Under the pieces are notes generated by a model, which was not told the DNA's origin, did no database searches, and saw nothing but the letters and a program-made list of their open reading frames with translations. A stretch of 64,000 bases of DNA from Bin55 sp965205545 (lineage in GTDB: Bacteria > Pseudomonadota > Gammaproteobacteria > Pseudomonadales > Azotimanducaceae), in the NCBI GenBank assembly GCA_965205545.1, contig OZ242170.1, positions 1,364,001 through 1,428,000 on the forward strand, read 5' to 3'. A program made the position numbers and the translations under genes. Below, one piece after another: positions 8,918-17,481 of the stretch (position 1 is the first letter of the stretch; every line of letters begins with the position of its first letter).

Positions 8918-9457
8918 ATGACACGCATACGCTCGACCACAGTAATTTGCGTACGACGTGACGGGGCGGTCGCGATGGGCGGAGATGGGCAAGTATCCCT
9001 CGGCAACACTATACTCAAGCAGGGCGCTTCGAAGGTCAGAAAACTTCACAATAACACCGTTCTCGCAGGATTCGCGGGTGGCACCGCAGATGCCTTTACG
9101 TTGTTTGAGCGTTTTGAGGAAATGCTCGACAAGTATCAGGGCAATTTGACTCGATCTGCCGTCGAGCTGGCCAAGCTGTGGAGATCGGACCGCGCGTTAC
9201 GACGTCTAGAAGCCCTTCTTGTCGTCGCAGACAGCTCCGCGTCCTTGCTGATTAGTGGCACGGGGGACGTTGTCGATCCCGACGACGATCTCATCGCAAT
9301 TGGATCTGGTGGCCCGTATGCTCAAGCAGCAGCAAAAGCCTTGATGAACAACACTGAAAAGAATGCAGAGGAAATCGTGGACAACGCGCTGCAAATTGCT
9401 GCGGAAATCTGCATCTACACGAACGAAAACAGGACAACCCTGGTACTGAACGCATGA
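8918..9457 (+). CDS. hslV: ATP-dependent protease HslVU, peptidase subunit HslV
   Basis: HslV forms the double-hexamer threonine-protease chamber of the HslUV (ClpYQ) protease. The 179 residues match the family closely (GDGQVSLGNTILKQGASKVR, GFAGGTADAFTLFERFE, IAIGSGGPYAQAAAKAL). Alignment with E. coli HslV (TTIVSVRR) puts the mature catalytic Thr at T7 of MTRIRSTTVICVRR, so a six-residue propeptide is removed. Its stop overlaps the hslU start by 4 nt. Confidence 0.97.
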   Translation: MTRIRSTTVICVRRDGAVAMGGDGQVSLGNTILKQGASKVRKLHNNTVLAGFAGGTADAFTLFERFEEMLDKYQGNLTRSAVELAKLWRSDRALRRLEALLVVADSSASLLISGTGDVVDPDDDLIAIGSGGPYAQAAAKALMNNTEKNAEEIVDNALQIAAEICIYTNENRTTLVLNA

Positions 9458-10785
9458 GCATGATGACTCCTCGAGAAATAGTGGGCGAACTGAACAAGCA
9501 CATCATTGGTCAGGATCAAGCCAAGCGGGCGGTCGCCATAGCTCTTCGAAATCGATGGCGCAGGATGCAGCTAGATGCCAAAATTCGCGATGAGGTCACG
9601 CCAAAGAACATATTGATGATCGGACCAACCGGAGTAGGCAAAACGGAGATCGCACGTCGACTTGCTCGATTAGCGAAGGCACCTTTCATAAAGGTTGAAG
9701 CGACCAAATTCACCGAAGTGGGTTATGTAGGACGCGACGTGGAATCCATTGTGCGTGATCTGACCGATGCCGCCTACAAGATGATGCGGGAGGAAGCCAT
9801 CGATCATGTCAGAGGTCGCGCAGAAGATGCGGCGGAGGAACGCATACTAAACGCCCTGCGTAGCAACATGGCCGATCGTTCAGGCACTTCAGCGGGGACT
9901 CTCGATTCCGACAGTAGTCGACAGGCAATGCGCAAGTACCTGCGTGAAGGAAAACTTGACGATCAAGAGATTGAAATTGAAGTCTCAGGTGCAGATTCAG
10001 GAATTGGTGTGGAATTTCTGGCGCCACCTGGACTTGAAGATATGGCACACAATCTTCGCGACATGTTCCAGAATCTGAGCAACACGAAGACCCGTCGCAC
10101 CAAGTTCAAGGTTGGCGATGCAAGGCGTCGACTGCGTGACGAGGAAGCAAGCAAGCTTGTCAATGATGAGGAAATCAAAGCCGGCGCAGTAGACGCAGTT
10201 GAACAGACTGGCATAGTGTTTCTAGATGAAATCGACAAGGTCGCTAAACGCAATGAATATGGCGTGGATGTATCTCGCGAAGGAGTTCAAAGAGATCTCT
10301 TGCCTTTAATCGAAGGCTGTACGATCAACACACGCTATGGCATGGTGAAGACGGACCACATTCTGTTCATTGCATCGGGAGCGTTTCACCTTTCAAAACC
10401 CTCCGATCTTATTCCGGAACTGCAGGGCCGCTTGCCTATCCGTGTTGAACTAAACGCACTAACGGCTGAGGAATTCAAGAGAATCTTGATCGAGCCTAAT
10501 GCATCCCTAACCGAACAGTACCGCGAATTGCTTGCGATTGATGGCGTGGCCCTGACCTTCGGGGATGACGCCATAAGCAGAATTGCCGAACTCGCTTGCG
10601 AAGTCAACGAGAATACCGAGAACATCGGCGCAAGGCGCTTGCACACGATTCTGGAGCGTTTGATGGACGACATTTCCTTTTCTGGTGGAGACACAAAGCA
10701 GTCCTTGCACGTCGACGGCGACTATGTAGATTCACAACTTCAGGATCTAGTTCGCGATCAGGATCTGTCGCGCTACATTCTGTAA
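9454..10785 (+). CDS. hslU: ATP-dependent protease HslVU, ATPase subunit HslU
   Basis: This AAA+ unfoldase feeds substrates to HslV. The 443-residue product has Walker A GPTGVGKTEIARRLA, a pore-loop region GYVGRDVES, a charged intermediate domain (about residues 110-240), Walker B IVFLDEIDK, and the C-terminal tail LSRYIL, which docks into HslV to activate it. The length equals that of E. coli HslU. The ATGA overlap with hslV implies coupled translation. Confidence 0.97.
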   Translation: MSMMTPREIVGELNKHIIGQDQAKRAVAIALRNRWRRMQLDAKIRDEVTPKNILMIGPTGVGKTEIARRLARLAKAPFIKVEATKFTEVGYVGRDVESIVRDLTDAAYKMMREEAIDHVRGRAEDAAEERILNALRSNMADRSGTSAGTLDSDSSRQAMRKYLREGKLDDQEIEIEVSGADSGIGVEFLAPPGLEDMAHNLRDMFQNLSNTKTRRTKFKVGDARRRLRDEEASKLVNDEEIKAGAVDAVEQTGIVFLDEIDKVAKRNEYGVDVSREGVQRDLLPLIEGCTINTRYGMVKTDHILFIASGAFHLSKPSDLIPELQGRLPIRVELNALTAEEFKRILIEPNASLTEQYRELLAIDGVALTFGDDAISRIAELACEVNENTENIGARRLHTILERLMDDISFSGGDTKQSLHVDGDYVDSQLQDLVRDQDLSRYIL

Positions 10786-10801
10786 TTGTTCAACAGGGCA
10801 A

Positions 10802-11185
10802 ATGCAACCGAGTAGCATTACGTACCACAGGGAATCCCGTAGCATCGAACTGCGATACAAGGATGGTTGTGTCTCGACGCTGAGTGCAGAGCTTCTTCGT
10901 GTGTTTTCGCCGTCCGCGGAAGTACGTGGACACTCAGAGGACCAACGAGTTCTACAAACCGGTAAGAAAGAAGTCGGAATTCAGTCTATAGATCCAATAG
11001 GCAACTACGCAATTCGCATCGTGTTCGACGATGGGCACGACACTGGAATTTACTCTTGGGATTACTTAAGAGAGCTAGCAGAAAACACCGACGAGTATTG
11101 GGACAAATACTTGCGCGAGCTTGATCTGGCCAACGCTTCGAGGCTGCCCAAGATTCCATTGGGACACTGGAACCCTTCAAAGTGA
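10802..11185 (+). CDS. DUF971 family protein (gamma-butyrobetaine hydroxylase N-terminal-like domain)
   Basis: The 127-residue stand-alone DUF971 protein has the family core LRYKDGCVSTLSAELLRVFSPS and IRIVFDDGHDTGIYSWDYLREL. The fold is the small zinc-ribbon-like N-terminal domain of gamma-butyrobetaine hydroxylase; the free-standing bacterial version has no assigned role, though it is often next to hslVU or ubiE. Here it lies 16 nt after hslU and overlaps ubiE by 4 nt, so it belongs to this operon. Confidence 0.85.
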   Translation: MQPSSITYHRESRSIELRYKDGCVSTLSAELLRVFSPSAEVRGHSEDQRVLQTGKKEVGIQSIDPIGNYAIRIVFDDGHDTGIYSWDYLRELAENTDEYWDKYLRELDLANASRLPKIPLGHWNPSK

Positions 11186-11925
11186 GCCGTACTCAGAGGA
11201 CTGTAATCGTCGAAGACACTGACATCCCCGACTCCGAGAAACGACGCCGCGTTTCAGAAGTCTTCAATCAGGTAGCACACCGCTACGACTTGATGAACGA
11301 CGTGATGTCGCTTGGCACACATAGGATATTGAAGCGTGTGTTCTGCGATTCGGTGGGTTTACGTCCGGGCCACAAGATATTGGATGTGGCTGGCGGAACC
11401 GGAGACATAGCCAGACTATTGGCTACGGCTGTTGGTCCGGACGGCGAAGTCACCGTGCTCGATGTCAATGAATCCATGGTGCAGGAGGGTCGGAACCGAC
11501 TCATCGACTGCGGGCTTGCAGAAGTAAAGTTCGTCATTGCTGATGCCGAACAGATTCCTATGAACGATCAGTCGTTCGATGCCATCACGATCGCGTTTGG
11601 TATACGCAATGTCTCCAACAAGGAGAAAGCCCTGCGAGAGTGCCATCGAGTACTCAAACCAAACGGGCGTCTGGCTATTCTCGAGTTCTCCAAGCCCCAG
11701 TCACGGCGACTGGATGCACTCTTCAGCGTGTTTCGTCGCACATGGCCTATTGCTGGGCACTTCGTTGTGGGAGCAACCGAACCCTACAAGTACCTGGTTG
11801 AATCCATCGATCAGCACCCCAATCAACAGGCAATGCTCCATCTTCTAGAAGCCGCCGGATTCAAAGGCTTAAAATTCGAGAATCTCCTGGGTGGAATCGT
11901 TGCTATCCATCAGGGTTCTCGATGA
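11182..11925 (+). CDS. ubiE: Ubiquinone/menaquinone biosynthesis C-methyltransferase UbiE
   Basis: It uses S-adenosylmethionine to C-methylate the benzoquinol ring during ubiquinone synthesis. The 247 residues show the family N-terminus VFNQVAHRYDLMNDVMSLG, SAM motif I LDVAGGTGDIA, and the signatures DAITIAFGIRNV and LKPNGRLAILEFSKP. Start is GTG in a GTGA overlap with the DUF971 gene, and its stop overlaps the ubiJ ATG. The order ubiE-ubiJ-ubiB is the standard gammaproteobacterial one. Confidence 0.97.
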   Translation: MSRTQRTVIVEDTDIPDSEKRRRVSEVFNQVAHRYDLMNDVMSLGTHRILKRVFCDSVGLRPGHKILDVAGGTGDIARLLATAVGPDGEVTVLDVNESMVQEGRNRLIDCGLAEVKFVIADAEQIPMNDQSFDAITIAFGIRNVSNKEKALRECHRVLKPNGRLAILEFSKPQSRRLDALFSVFRRTWPIAGHFVVGATEPYKYLVESIDQHPNQQAMLHLLEAAGFKGLKFENLLGGIVAIHQGSR

Positions 11926-12455
11926 CCATTGTGCAAACAACAGCAGCTAGTGCTCTCGAAGCCGCAATTCGAGCTCGGATTGCCATCGATCCGCAAGCTA
12001 GAAACATGGTACGCAGCTTGGACGGCAAAGCTGTGGAATTGTGTGTCGACGACACTCGTATGGTGATCTTGTTTGAACGTGGTCAGGCGCGGGTTTCCAG
12101 CAGGACCGAGGTCACTCCTGATCTCATTCTCAAGGGATCCGTCGTCGACATTGGAAAGATGCTGCTAAGCAACAACTCCACTTCAGTTGTGATCGAAGGC
12201 GATGAGAACTTGATGGATGCTCTGCATCGGATTTTCAAGCCAAGCCTTGATACGCAGGACGTAGCAGAGAAAGCAAGAGCGACAGCGGAGTATGGCGTAG
12301 CCACTGCTCGTTCTGCATTGGAGGGGCTCGCAAGCGAACTTACCACCAACAAGGCGGACCACGCACGGATAGATGATCTTGCAAAGCAATTGGGTCAACT
12401 TCGGGCTGCGGTCAACGACCTGGAGGACCGCATAAAAGCCCTCGAGGATCGGTGA
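11922..12455 (+). CDS. ubiJ: Ubiquinone biosynthesis accessory factor UbiJ (SCP2 domain)
   Basis: UbiJ is a lipid-binding accessory protein that, with UbiK, supports the Ubi enzyme complex. The 177-residue protein has an N-terminal SCP2-like domain (about 10-110, including DLILKGSVVDIGKMLL and VVIEGDENLMDALHRIF) and a C-terminal coiled coil (about 140-177, DDLAKQLGQLRAAVNDLEDR). It overlaps ubiE and ubiB by 4 nt each. The identification rests on domain layout and gene order. Confidence 0.9.
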   Translation: MTIVQTTAASALEAAIRARIAIDPQARNMVRSLDGKAVELCVDDTRMVILFERGQARVSSRTEVTPDLILKGSVVDIGKMLLSNNSTSVVIEGDENLMDALHRIFKPSLDTQDVAEKARATAEYGVATARSALEGLASELTTNKADHARIDDLAKQLGQLRAAVNDLEDRIKALEDR

Positions 12456-14086
12456 TTCCGCTCGGACATCTTCTACGTATTCTCTACATAGGGACGCGCT
12501 ACCGACTTGACACGACGCTAGCAGAACTGTTAGCGCAACACTGGCTAAAGTGGTTTTTGCCCGCGACCTATTTGCCTAAACCCAAGAAATCGTCAGCCGT
12601 GCGACTACGGGAGGCATTGATCAAGCTCGGGCCTATCCATGTGAAGTTTGGGCAGGCGCTATCGACTCGTAGAGATTTGCTACCCATTGAATTCGCTGAC
12701 GAACTTGCAAAGCTTCAGGATCGTGTTCCTCCGTTTGATGCGCAAGAGGCGATTGCGTTAATCGAGTCAGAACTTGATGGCGACCTAGATTCGCTATTTG
12801 CAACGTTTGACACACAACCGCTGGCTTCGGCGTCATTGGCGCAAGTCCATGGAGCCACAATCCCCGATGGATCACGCGTGGTAGTCAAAGTAATCCGTCC
12901 AGATGTGGAAGACTCCATTGTCCGAGACATTCACCTACTAAAGAGCGTATCGAAGCTTTTGGAAGGGATCTCCCACATTGCGCGACGACTTCATTTGGTG
13001 GAGGTCATCGAAGACTACGAACGCACGATCATGGGCGAGCTTGACCTTGAGCTGGAAGCTACTAACACGCAACAGCTGAGAATGAACTTCGCTGGTTCGC
13101 CGTTACTTTACGCGCCGCGTGTCTACATCGAGCTCACCACGAAGAAGGTTCTGGTGATGGAGCGGATTGAAGGCATCCCAATTTCGGCGGTGGACGAACT
13201 CAAACAGCATGGCACCAATTTGCAGGTGCTGGCGCGGCGCGGTGTCGAAACCTTCTTCACACAGGTGTTCACTCACAATTTCTTTCATGCTGACATGCAT
13301 CCAGGCAATATTTTTGTAGATGTCACGAATCCAGAAGAGCCCTCCTACATTGCAGTTGATTGCGCCATAATCGGGCGTTTGACGCCGGAAGATCAGACAT
13401 TTATTGCACGCAATATTGTGGCGTTCTTCAACCGCGATTTCGCGGAAATCGCGAGGCTGCATGTGGAGTCTGGGTGGATACCCGACGCAACAAATACGGA
13501 GGCATTTGAGAAGGTAATTGCAAGACTCTGCGAGCCCTTGTTTCAAAAACCACTCTCAGAGATCTCATTTGGCCAATTTCTGCTCGACTTGTTTACGGCG
13601 GCTCGCGACTTTCACATGGAAGTTCAGCCGCAGTTGGTTTTGCTCCAGAAAACGCTTTTGAATATCGAGGGTTTGGGACGTCAACTTGATCCCGATCTAG
13701 ACCTATGGGCAACCGCAAAACCCTTCATGGAAGAGTGGATGAAAGCCAGGTATGGTTTTCTCGCAACAATTGAAGCGACATTGGAACGAGCGCCGGAAAT
13801 GGCGCTGGAATTGCCCCTTCTGCCCGATTTGTTGGTAACCGCAAGAAGAAAACTCAACCGATTGACCAGTGCCATCCGCAATCATCAGATGCAGTTGGCA
13901 GAACTGGAAGAGACGAACAAAAAACGAAGCAAATCCAAGCGGTTGCGTCAAGTCTGTGGTTTGATTCTTTGCGTGTATGCAGGCGTACTGTTAGCCGGAG
14001 TTCTTCCAGAGAACGTAGTGACGACCTCCATGGTTGTTGGAACTACGGTTGGACTGTGCGGGCTAGTACTGTTGTTTAGTCGCTAG
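12452..14086 (+). CDS. ubiB: Atypical kinase/ATPase UbiB (ubiquinone biosynthesis)
   Basis: UbiB is a membrane-anchored ADCK-type ATPase needed for coenzyme Q assembly. The 544 residues include the family KxGQ motif (KFGQALSTRRDLLP), the Ala-rich loop SASLAQVHGA, the ExD motif ELDLELEATN, the catalytic-loop-like ADMHPGNIFVD and a DCAIIGR metal site. Two C-terminal membrane helices (about 496-541) anchor it. Start is GTG overlapping the ubiJ stop. Last gene of the hslVU-ubi run. Confidence 0.95.
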   Translation: MIPLGHLLRILYIGTRYRLDTTLAELLAQHWLKWFLPATYLPKPKKSSAVRLREALIKLGPIHVKFGQALSTRRDLLPIEFADELAKLQDRVPPFDAQEAIALIESELDGDLDSLFATFDTQPLASASLAQVHGATIPDGSRVVVKVIRPDVEDSIVRDIHLLKSVSKLLEGISHIARRLHLVEVIEDYERTIMGELDLELEATNTQQLRMNFAGSPLLYAPRVYIELTTKKVLVMERIEGIPISAVDELKQHGTNLQVLARRGVETFFTQVFTHNFFHADMHPGNIFVDVTNPEEPSYIAVDCAIIGRLTPEDQTFIARNIVAFFNRDFAEIARLHVESGWIPDATNTEAFEKVIARLCEPLFQKPLSEISFGQFLLDLFTAARDFHMEVQPQLVLLQKTLLNIEGLGRQLDPDLDLWATAKPFMEEWMKARYGFLATIEATLERAPEMALELPLLPDLLVTARRKLNRLTSAIRNHQMQLAELEETNKKRSKSKRLRQVCGLILCVYAGVLLAGVLPENVVTTSMVVGTTVGLCGLVLLFSR

Positions 14087-14093
14087 TCGATGT

Positions 14094-14144
14094 CGTGGAA
14101 CCACGTTTCCTTTTGGACAACGGTGCTAAAAGGCTCGTTTTATT
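14094..14144 (+). terminator. Possible weak terminator after ubiB
   Basis: Two small inverted repeats follow the ubiB stop: CGTG-GAAC-CACG (14095-14105 area) and CCTTTT...AAAAGG (14109-14114 with 14128-14133), the latter followed by a T-rich stretch to 14144. The stems are short and overlap the end of the convergent gene, so this is tentative. Confidence 0.28.
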
Positions 14145-15691
14145 TTGGGGGGTTCAACCAAGCTGTGATTCCATTCGAATAAGCGATCTCTGAGATTCAG
14201 ATCGATTATCAGGTAGTCTCCTTCCTTGCAATCAGACTTGGAGAGAAACTTCCCGAAGCCAAATATAGCGCCGTTCTTGCAGCGAAGGGTCACACCTTTT
14301 GGCGTTCGAAAGGTCTCGTCAAGCTGCAATCCTCCAATTTCCGATGGAACACTTGCCACGAAGTTGTGCACGAAGCGTGGAAGCCTGAAGACGATGCGAA
14401 AATCGCCATTTGGCAATCTGCCTTTGTCAATCAGTCTGCGCTGGAATCCTTTGTTTCGAACGCGCTCGTGAACCGACGTCACCGCTTCAGGAGAGACATG
14501 GCTGCCTACAAGCCTCCACACATTCTGCTTGACCTGCACAACGATGGGGCTATAGGTCATTTCGACCTCCAAGCTGCTCATGTTGATACCAAGGTCGTCC
14601 CCGTATTCCTTAATTGTTTGCCTATCGAGAGCATCCGTGTCGAAATGCCTGAAAGCGTCCACAATCGCTTGTTCGGGCCGAGTCAATTCGTTTTGCTGGT
14701 GCAATTCCCCGATGAAGTCTACGGTGTCGTCGTCAATTACATGAAACTGTGGATACATCCGGAATAGTGAAATCAAGATGTGGGATGGCGGAACGACTCC
14801 TTCGTACTTTGCGCTCCCGGTCTTATTGCGAAATGAGAATTTTCGGTTTAGTCCCTCGCGAATCTCTCCAATGTCCAACGGACGATTTATGGCCAACATT
14901 TTCTTGGTTACGTTTTGAATACGAACCCGCTTTGCAGGAGTACGCGGCACCCAGCAATAATCGGGGCTGATGAATTCAATGTCCTTGGCACAATGAAGCA
15001 TGTCGCGCAAAATGCCCATGGGTATGGGTGTTGGCAAGCACTTTGCCACATAGTCCAACGAAACGGACCCCGAAGCACGGCATGCCCGGCGGGCAATGCC
15101 CACGATTTCGTTCAAGTGGGTCAACATTTCGTTGTTCCTGGGTCCGACTAGACTGTCTCGTGCACCGTCGACGAAAATCCAGCCTGCAAGTCCGCACTGA
15201 TCCAACACTGACTTGACGGACTTTGCTGTCCACTCGGTATTCGTAATGCCGCTATTCCAGAGTCTCCTAGCTATCGAAGACCATAGTTCTGGTTCATACT
15301 TCGGCAGTTGAGCTGCCATCCTATGAACGACATCGGGGACGTTTGATCTAGCGACGCGTTTTACGCGCGCCTCAATCTGCCGAACGCGTTCTCGAGTGAT
15401 GTTTGCTAAGCGGCCCGCACGTTGCAATGTGATGGGTTCGGTGCCGTACCAACCCAATCGCGATCCCAATGCGTTGAGATGTGTAGCCGAATAGTTGACC
15501 AGGATTGAATTGAGCAGACGGTCTAACGCCGTCTCAAGAGTGTCGTCTGGTCTGCTTTCAAAAACTATCGTATCTGGAGCAACCCAATCGCCTTCGCCAC
15601 TTCTTGTTTGGATGTCATTTGCCATGTTTGACGGCTTAGTCTGTCTTACAGCGTCAGAACTGGGCTGATCTTGGTGGCTTTGATCATTCAT
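14126..15691 (-). CDS. Sigma-70 region-4-like DNA-binding protein of unknown function
   Basis: The 521-residue cytosolic protein is not a known sigma factor. Around residues 75-115 it has a sigma region 4 helix-turn-helix (ITLQRAGRLANITRERVRQI), nearly identical in pattern to the -35-binding helix of sigma-70. No region 2 is visible. The middle part looks like several winged-helix/HARE-HTH-type modules (for example INRPLDIGEIREGLNRKFSF near 265-285). The last ~80 residues form a beta-rich unit (LDETFRTPKGVTLRCKNGAI). It is a lone gene between convergent ubiB and divergent tatA. It could be a transcription regulator or a DNA-repair/defence-linked DNA binder; I cannot tell which. Confidence 0.7.
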   Translation of the reverse strand: MNDQSHQDQPSSDAVRQTKPSNMANDIQTRSGEGDWVAPDTIVFESRPDDTLETALDRLLNSILVNYSATHLNALGSRLGWYGTEPITLQRAGRLANITRERVRQIEARVKRVARSNVPDVVHRMAAQLPKYEPELWSSIARRLWNSGITNTEWTAKSVKSVLDQCGLAGWIFVDGARDSLVGPRNNEMLTHLNEIVGIARRACRASGSVSLDYVAKCLPTPIPMGILRDMLHCAKDIEFISPDYCWVPRTPAKRVRIQNVTKKMLAINRPLDIGEIREGLNRKFSFRNKTGSAKYEGVVPPSHILISLFRMYPQFHVIDDDTVDFIGELHQQNELTRPEQAIVDAFRHFDTDALDRQTIKEYGDDLGINMSSLEVEMTYSPIVVQVKQNVWRLVGSHVSPEAVTSVHERVRNKGFQRRLIDKGRLPNGDFRIVFRLPRFVHNFVASVPSEIGGLQLDETFRTPKGVTLRCKNGAIFGFGKFLSKSDCKEGDYLIIDLNLRDRLFEWNHSLVEPPKIKRAF

Positions 15692-15721
15692 GGATCAACC
15701 GAGATAGTCTCATGTCCACAA

Positions 15722-15751
15722 TATTTACATGAAAGTCATTGAATGTCAATG
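15722..15751 (-). promoter_or_regulatory. Promoter of the sigma4-like gene with overlapping inverted-repeat operator
   Basis: On the minus strand a perfect -35 box TTGACA (15749-15744) is followed after 16 nt by TAAATA (15727-15722), about 30 nt upstream of the start codon of the sigma4-like gene. The -35 box lies inside a perfect inverted repeat CATTGA-CAT-TCAATG (15737-15751), placed where a repressor would block RNA polymerase. The -10 match is only moderate. Confidence 0.45.
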
Positions 15752-15757
15752 CCGAAA

Positions 15758-15781
15758 AGAGAGTGGCTCAACGCCACCTCT
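15758..15781. other. Stable hairpin, terminator-like when read on the minus strand
   Basis: AGAG-A-GTGGC pairs with GCCAC-CTCT across a five-base loop, giving nine pairs with one bulged A. Read on the minus strand it is followed by four T's. It lies just upstream of the promoter proposed for the sigma4-like gene, so it could insulate that promoter or be a regulatory site. Confidence 0.4.
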
Positions 15782-16083
15782 AAACGCGAGCGGCCGCGTA
15801 CATCCAGCATATTTTATTGTTATTTCAAACAATTACTCCGTAAAGAAGGCTGTAATTCCGGCACGAACTCAAGCAATCTCCACCAATGCGCTGGTCGATT
15901 GGATGGCAATTTCTAGAGGTTTGTGTAACACGCAAGAATGAACTATTGGTTCACACGCTCCAATTGTCCAATAATGGATTCGGACTTGAAATTTCCCCAC
16001 ATTGCAACACAACTGCAATATCCTTCTTGGGTTAGCAATAGTCGTGTAATATCATTTCGTAAACACCTGCTAAGGAGTGCGTT

Positions 16084-16305
16084 GTGTTTGGCGGGCCTAC
16101 GGAAATCATCGTCATTTTGGTAATCGTCGTGCTTATTTTCGGCGCTAGCCGTCTCAAAAACATTGGTAGCGACCTCGGGAGTGCAATTAAGGGGTTTCGC
16201 AGCGCGGTGAAAGAAGAACCTGCTAGTGACGAGGAAGTCGCTGACTCTCAGACGACGTCGACCGACACGAAGAAGCAGAAATCGTCCAAGCGTAAGAATG
16301 CCTGA
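16084..16305 (+). CDS. tatA: Sec-independent (Tat) protein translocase subunit TatA
   Basis: TatA forms the pore-like assembly that moves folded proteins across the inner membrane. The 73 residues begin with one membrane helix (PTEIIVILVIVVLIFGASRL), followed by the hinge and amphipathic helix (NIGSDLGSAIKGFRSAV) with the conserved F-G and GF motifs, and a charged tail. GTG start with AAGGAG six nt upstream. It overlaps tatB by 8 nt. Confidence 0.95.
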   Translation: MFGGPTEIIVILVIVVLIFGASRLKNIGSDLGSAIKGFRSAVKEEPASDEEVADSQTTSTDTKKQKSSKRKNA

Positions 16306-16657
16306 AATCAGTGAGCTGCTAGTTGTTTTAGTCTTAGCGCTCGTTGTCCTCGGCCCTTCAAGACTCCCAGAAATAGCTCGTACACTAGGTTTGTGGGTCG
16401 GTAGACTACGACGCATGTACAACAATTTCAAGCTTGAGCTAGACCGCGAAGTTGGCATGGACGACATACGTCGCCAATTGCACAATGAGCAGATAATGTC
16501 CGAGATGAAAGCGCTGGAAAGGGAGACCAACACAATTCTCTCGGACACTCAGTCCACTCTAGACGACACAATTCAGACTGCGAAGAATCCTATTGCAAGC
16601 AAGAAAGATCTAACTGAATCTTCGAGCCCGCAGGACAAAGAAGCCGGTCAAACCTAA
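16298..16657 (+). CDS. tatB: Tat translocase subunit TatB
   Basis: TatB works with TatC in recognising twin-arginine signal peptides. The 119-residue product has one N-terminal membrane helix with the family signature VLVLALVVLGPSRLPEIAR, then a long amphipathic/charged region (LGLWVGRLRRMYNNFKLELD). The ATG at 16298 gives the expected MPEISELLVV start; the frame is open upstream, but that extension runs through the charged tatA tail in another frame. Confidence 0.95.
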   Translation: MPEISELLVVLVLALVVLGPSRLPEIARTLGLWVGRLRRMYNNFKLELDREVGMDDIRRQLHNEQIMSEMKALERETNTILSDTQSTLDDTIQTAKNPIASKKDLTESSSPQDKEAGQT

Positions 16658-16659
16658 TA

Positions 16660-17481
16660 ATGGCAGAGGATTCCGTTCCCGAACAGCAATCTCGCGAAAA
16701 GGAACACGACGAGGCCGTTGACAGCAACGAACAGCCTCTCTTAGCGCACCTCGTCGCGTTGCGGAAATGCCTGATCAGATCACTTATCGCGATTGGCGTA
16801 TTGTTTGTACCTTACGCCGTGTTCAGCAAGCAGCTGTTCACGCTTGTCGCATTACCGATACTCGAGAACCTCACGGGCGCACCTGACGAATCTGGAACAG
16901 GTAGGCTGCAAGTTGTCGGTCACCTGATTTCCACTGATGTTGCAGCACCCTTCTTTGTGCCGCTCAAGCTAGCGATATTTTTGGCATTGTGCACGGCAAT
17001 GCCCTATGTTTTGCACCAGATCTGGTCATTCGTCGCCCCAGGTCTCTATTTGCGCGAAAAACGATTCGCGCTGCCGCTCCTAATCTCCAGCATCACACTG
17101 TTCTACCTCGGCATGGTGTTTGCCTACTTTCTAGTGTTTCCGTTGGTATTTGCTTTCTTTGCTGGCATGACGCCAGAAAAGGTTGTGTGGATGACCGACA
17201 TCAACAGCTATTTGTCCTTTGTGATCAAGATGTTCTTCGCGTTTGCAATAGTCTTTGAAATCCCAATCGCAATCGTGCTCTTGACGGCTACCGGAATCGT
17301 TCAGATAAAAACCTTGAAGAAAGGTCGACCATACATTTTTGTAGGCTGCTTCATCATTGGAATGCTGCTTACTCCACCAGACGTGATCTCGCAATTTCTT
17401 CTGGCAGTGCCAGCGTGGATTCTCTTCGAACTTGGTTTGATTTTCGCTAGGATGATCCGCCGCGACTCAGAAGAATCGTAA
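16660..17481 (+). CDS. tatC: Tat translocase subunit TatC
   Basis: TatC is the polytopic signal-peptide receptor of the Tat system. The 273 residues carry a longer-than-usual charged N-terminus (about 30 residues), then PLLAHLVALRKCLIRS, six predicted membrane helices, and the conserved stretches QIWSFVAPGLYLREKR and FGIAFEIP-like FAFAIVFEIPIAIVLL. The stop codon region overlaps dtd on the other strand by 35 nt. Confidence 0.96.
   Translation: MAEDSVPEQQSREKEHDEAVDSNEQPLLAHLVALRKCLIRSLIAIGVLFVPYAVFSKQLFTLVALPILENLTGAPDESGTGRLQVVGHLISTDVAAPFFVPLKLAIFLALCTAMPYVLHQIWSFVAPGLYLREKRFALPLLISSITLFYLGMVFAYFLVFPLVFAFFAGMTPEKVVWMTDINSYLSFVIKMFFAFAIVFEIPIAIVLLTATGIVQIKTLKKGRPYIFVGCFIIGMLLTPPDVISQFLLAVPAWILFELGLIFARMIRRDSEES

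Larger units (their letters stand above)
15692..16083. other. 392-bp divergent intergenic region between the sigma4-like gene and tatA
   Basis: No convincing gene is seen. Besides the promoter, operator and hairpin listed separately, there are two further small inverted repeats: ATTGTT-ATTTCA-AACAAT (15816-15833) and TGAAC-TATTG-GTTCA (around 15941-15955). The tatA gene has a strong Shine-Dalgarno AAGGAG (16072-16077), and a TAATAT (16047-16052) could be its -10 box, but no matching -35 is visible. The region is unusually long for this compact window. Confidence 0.5.

Noticed and set aside
16024..16052. tatA promoter TTCTTG-17-TAATAT
   Set aside because: The -35 box matches only two of six consensus bases; only the -10 box is plausible, so it is mentioned in the gap entry rather than called.
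15729..16123. Two short frames (about 70 and 61 residues) in the gap before tatA
   Set aside because: They overlap each other or tatA, lack Shine-Dalgarno sequences, and look random; the gap is better explained by regulatory sequence.
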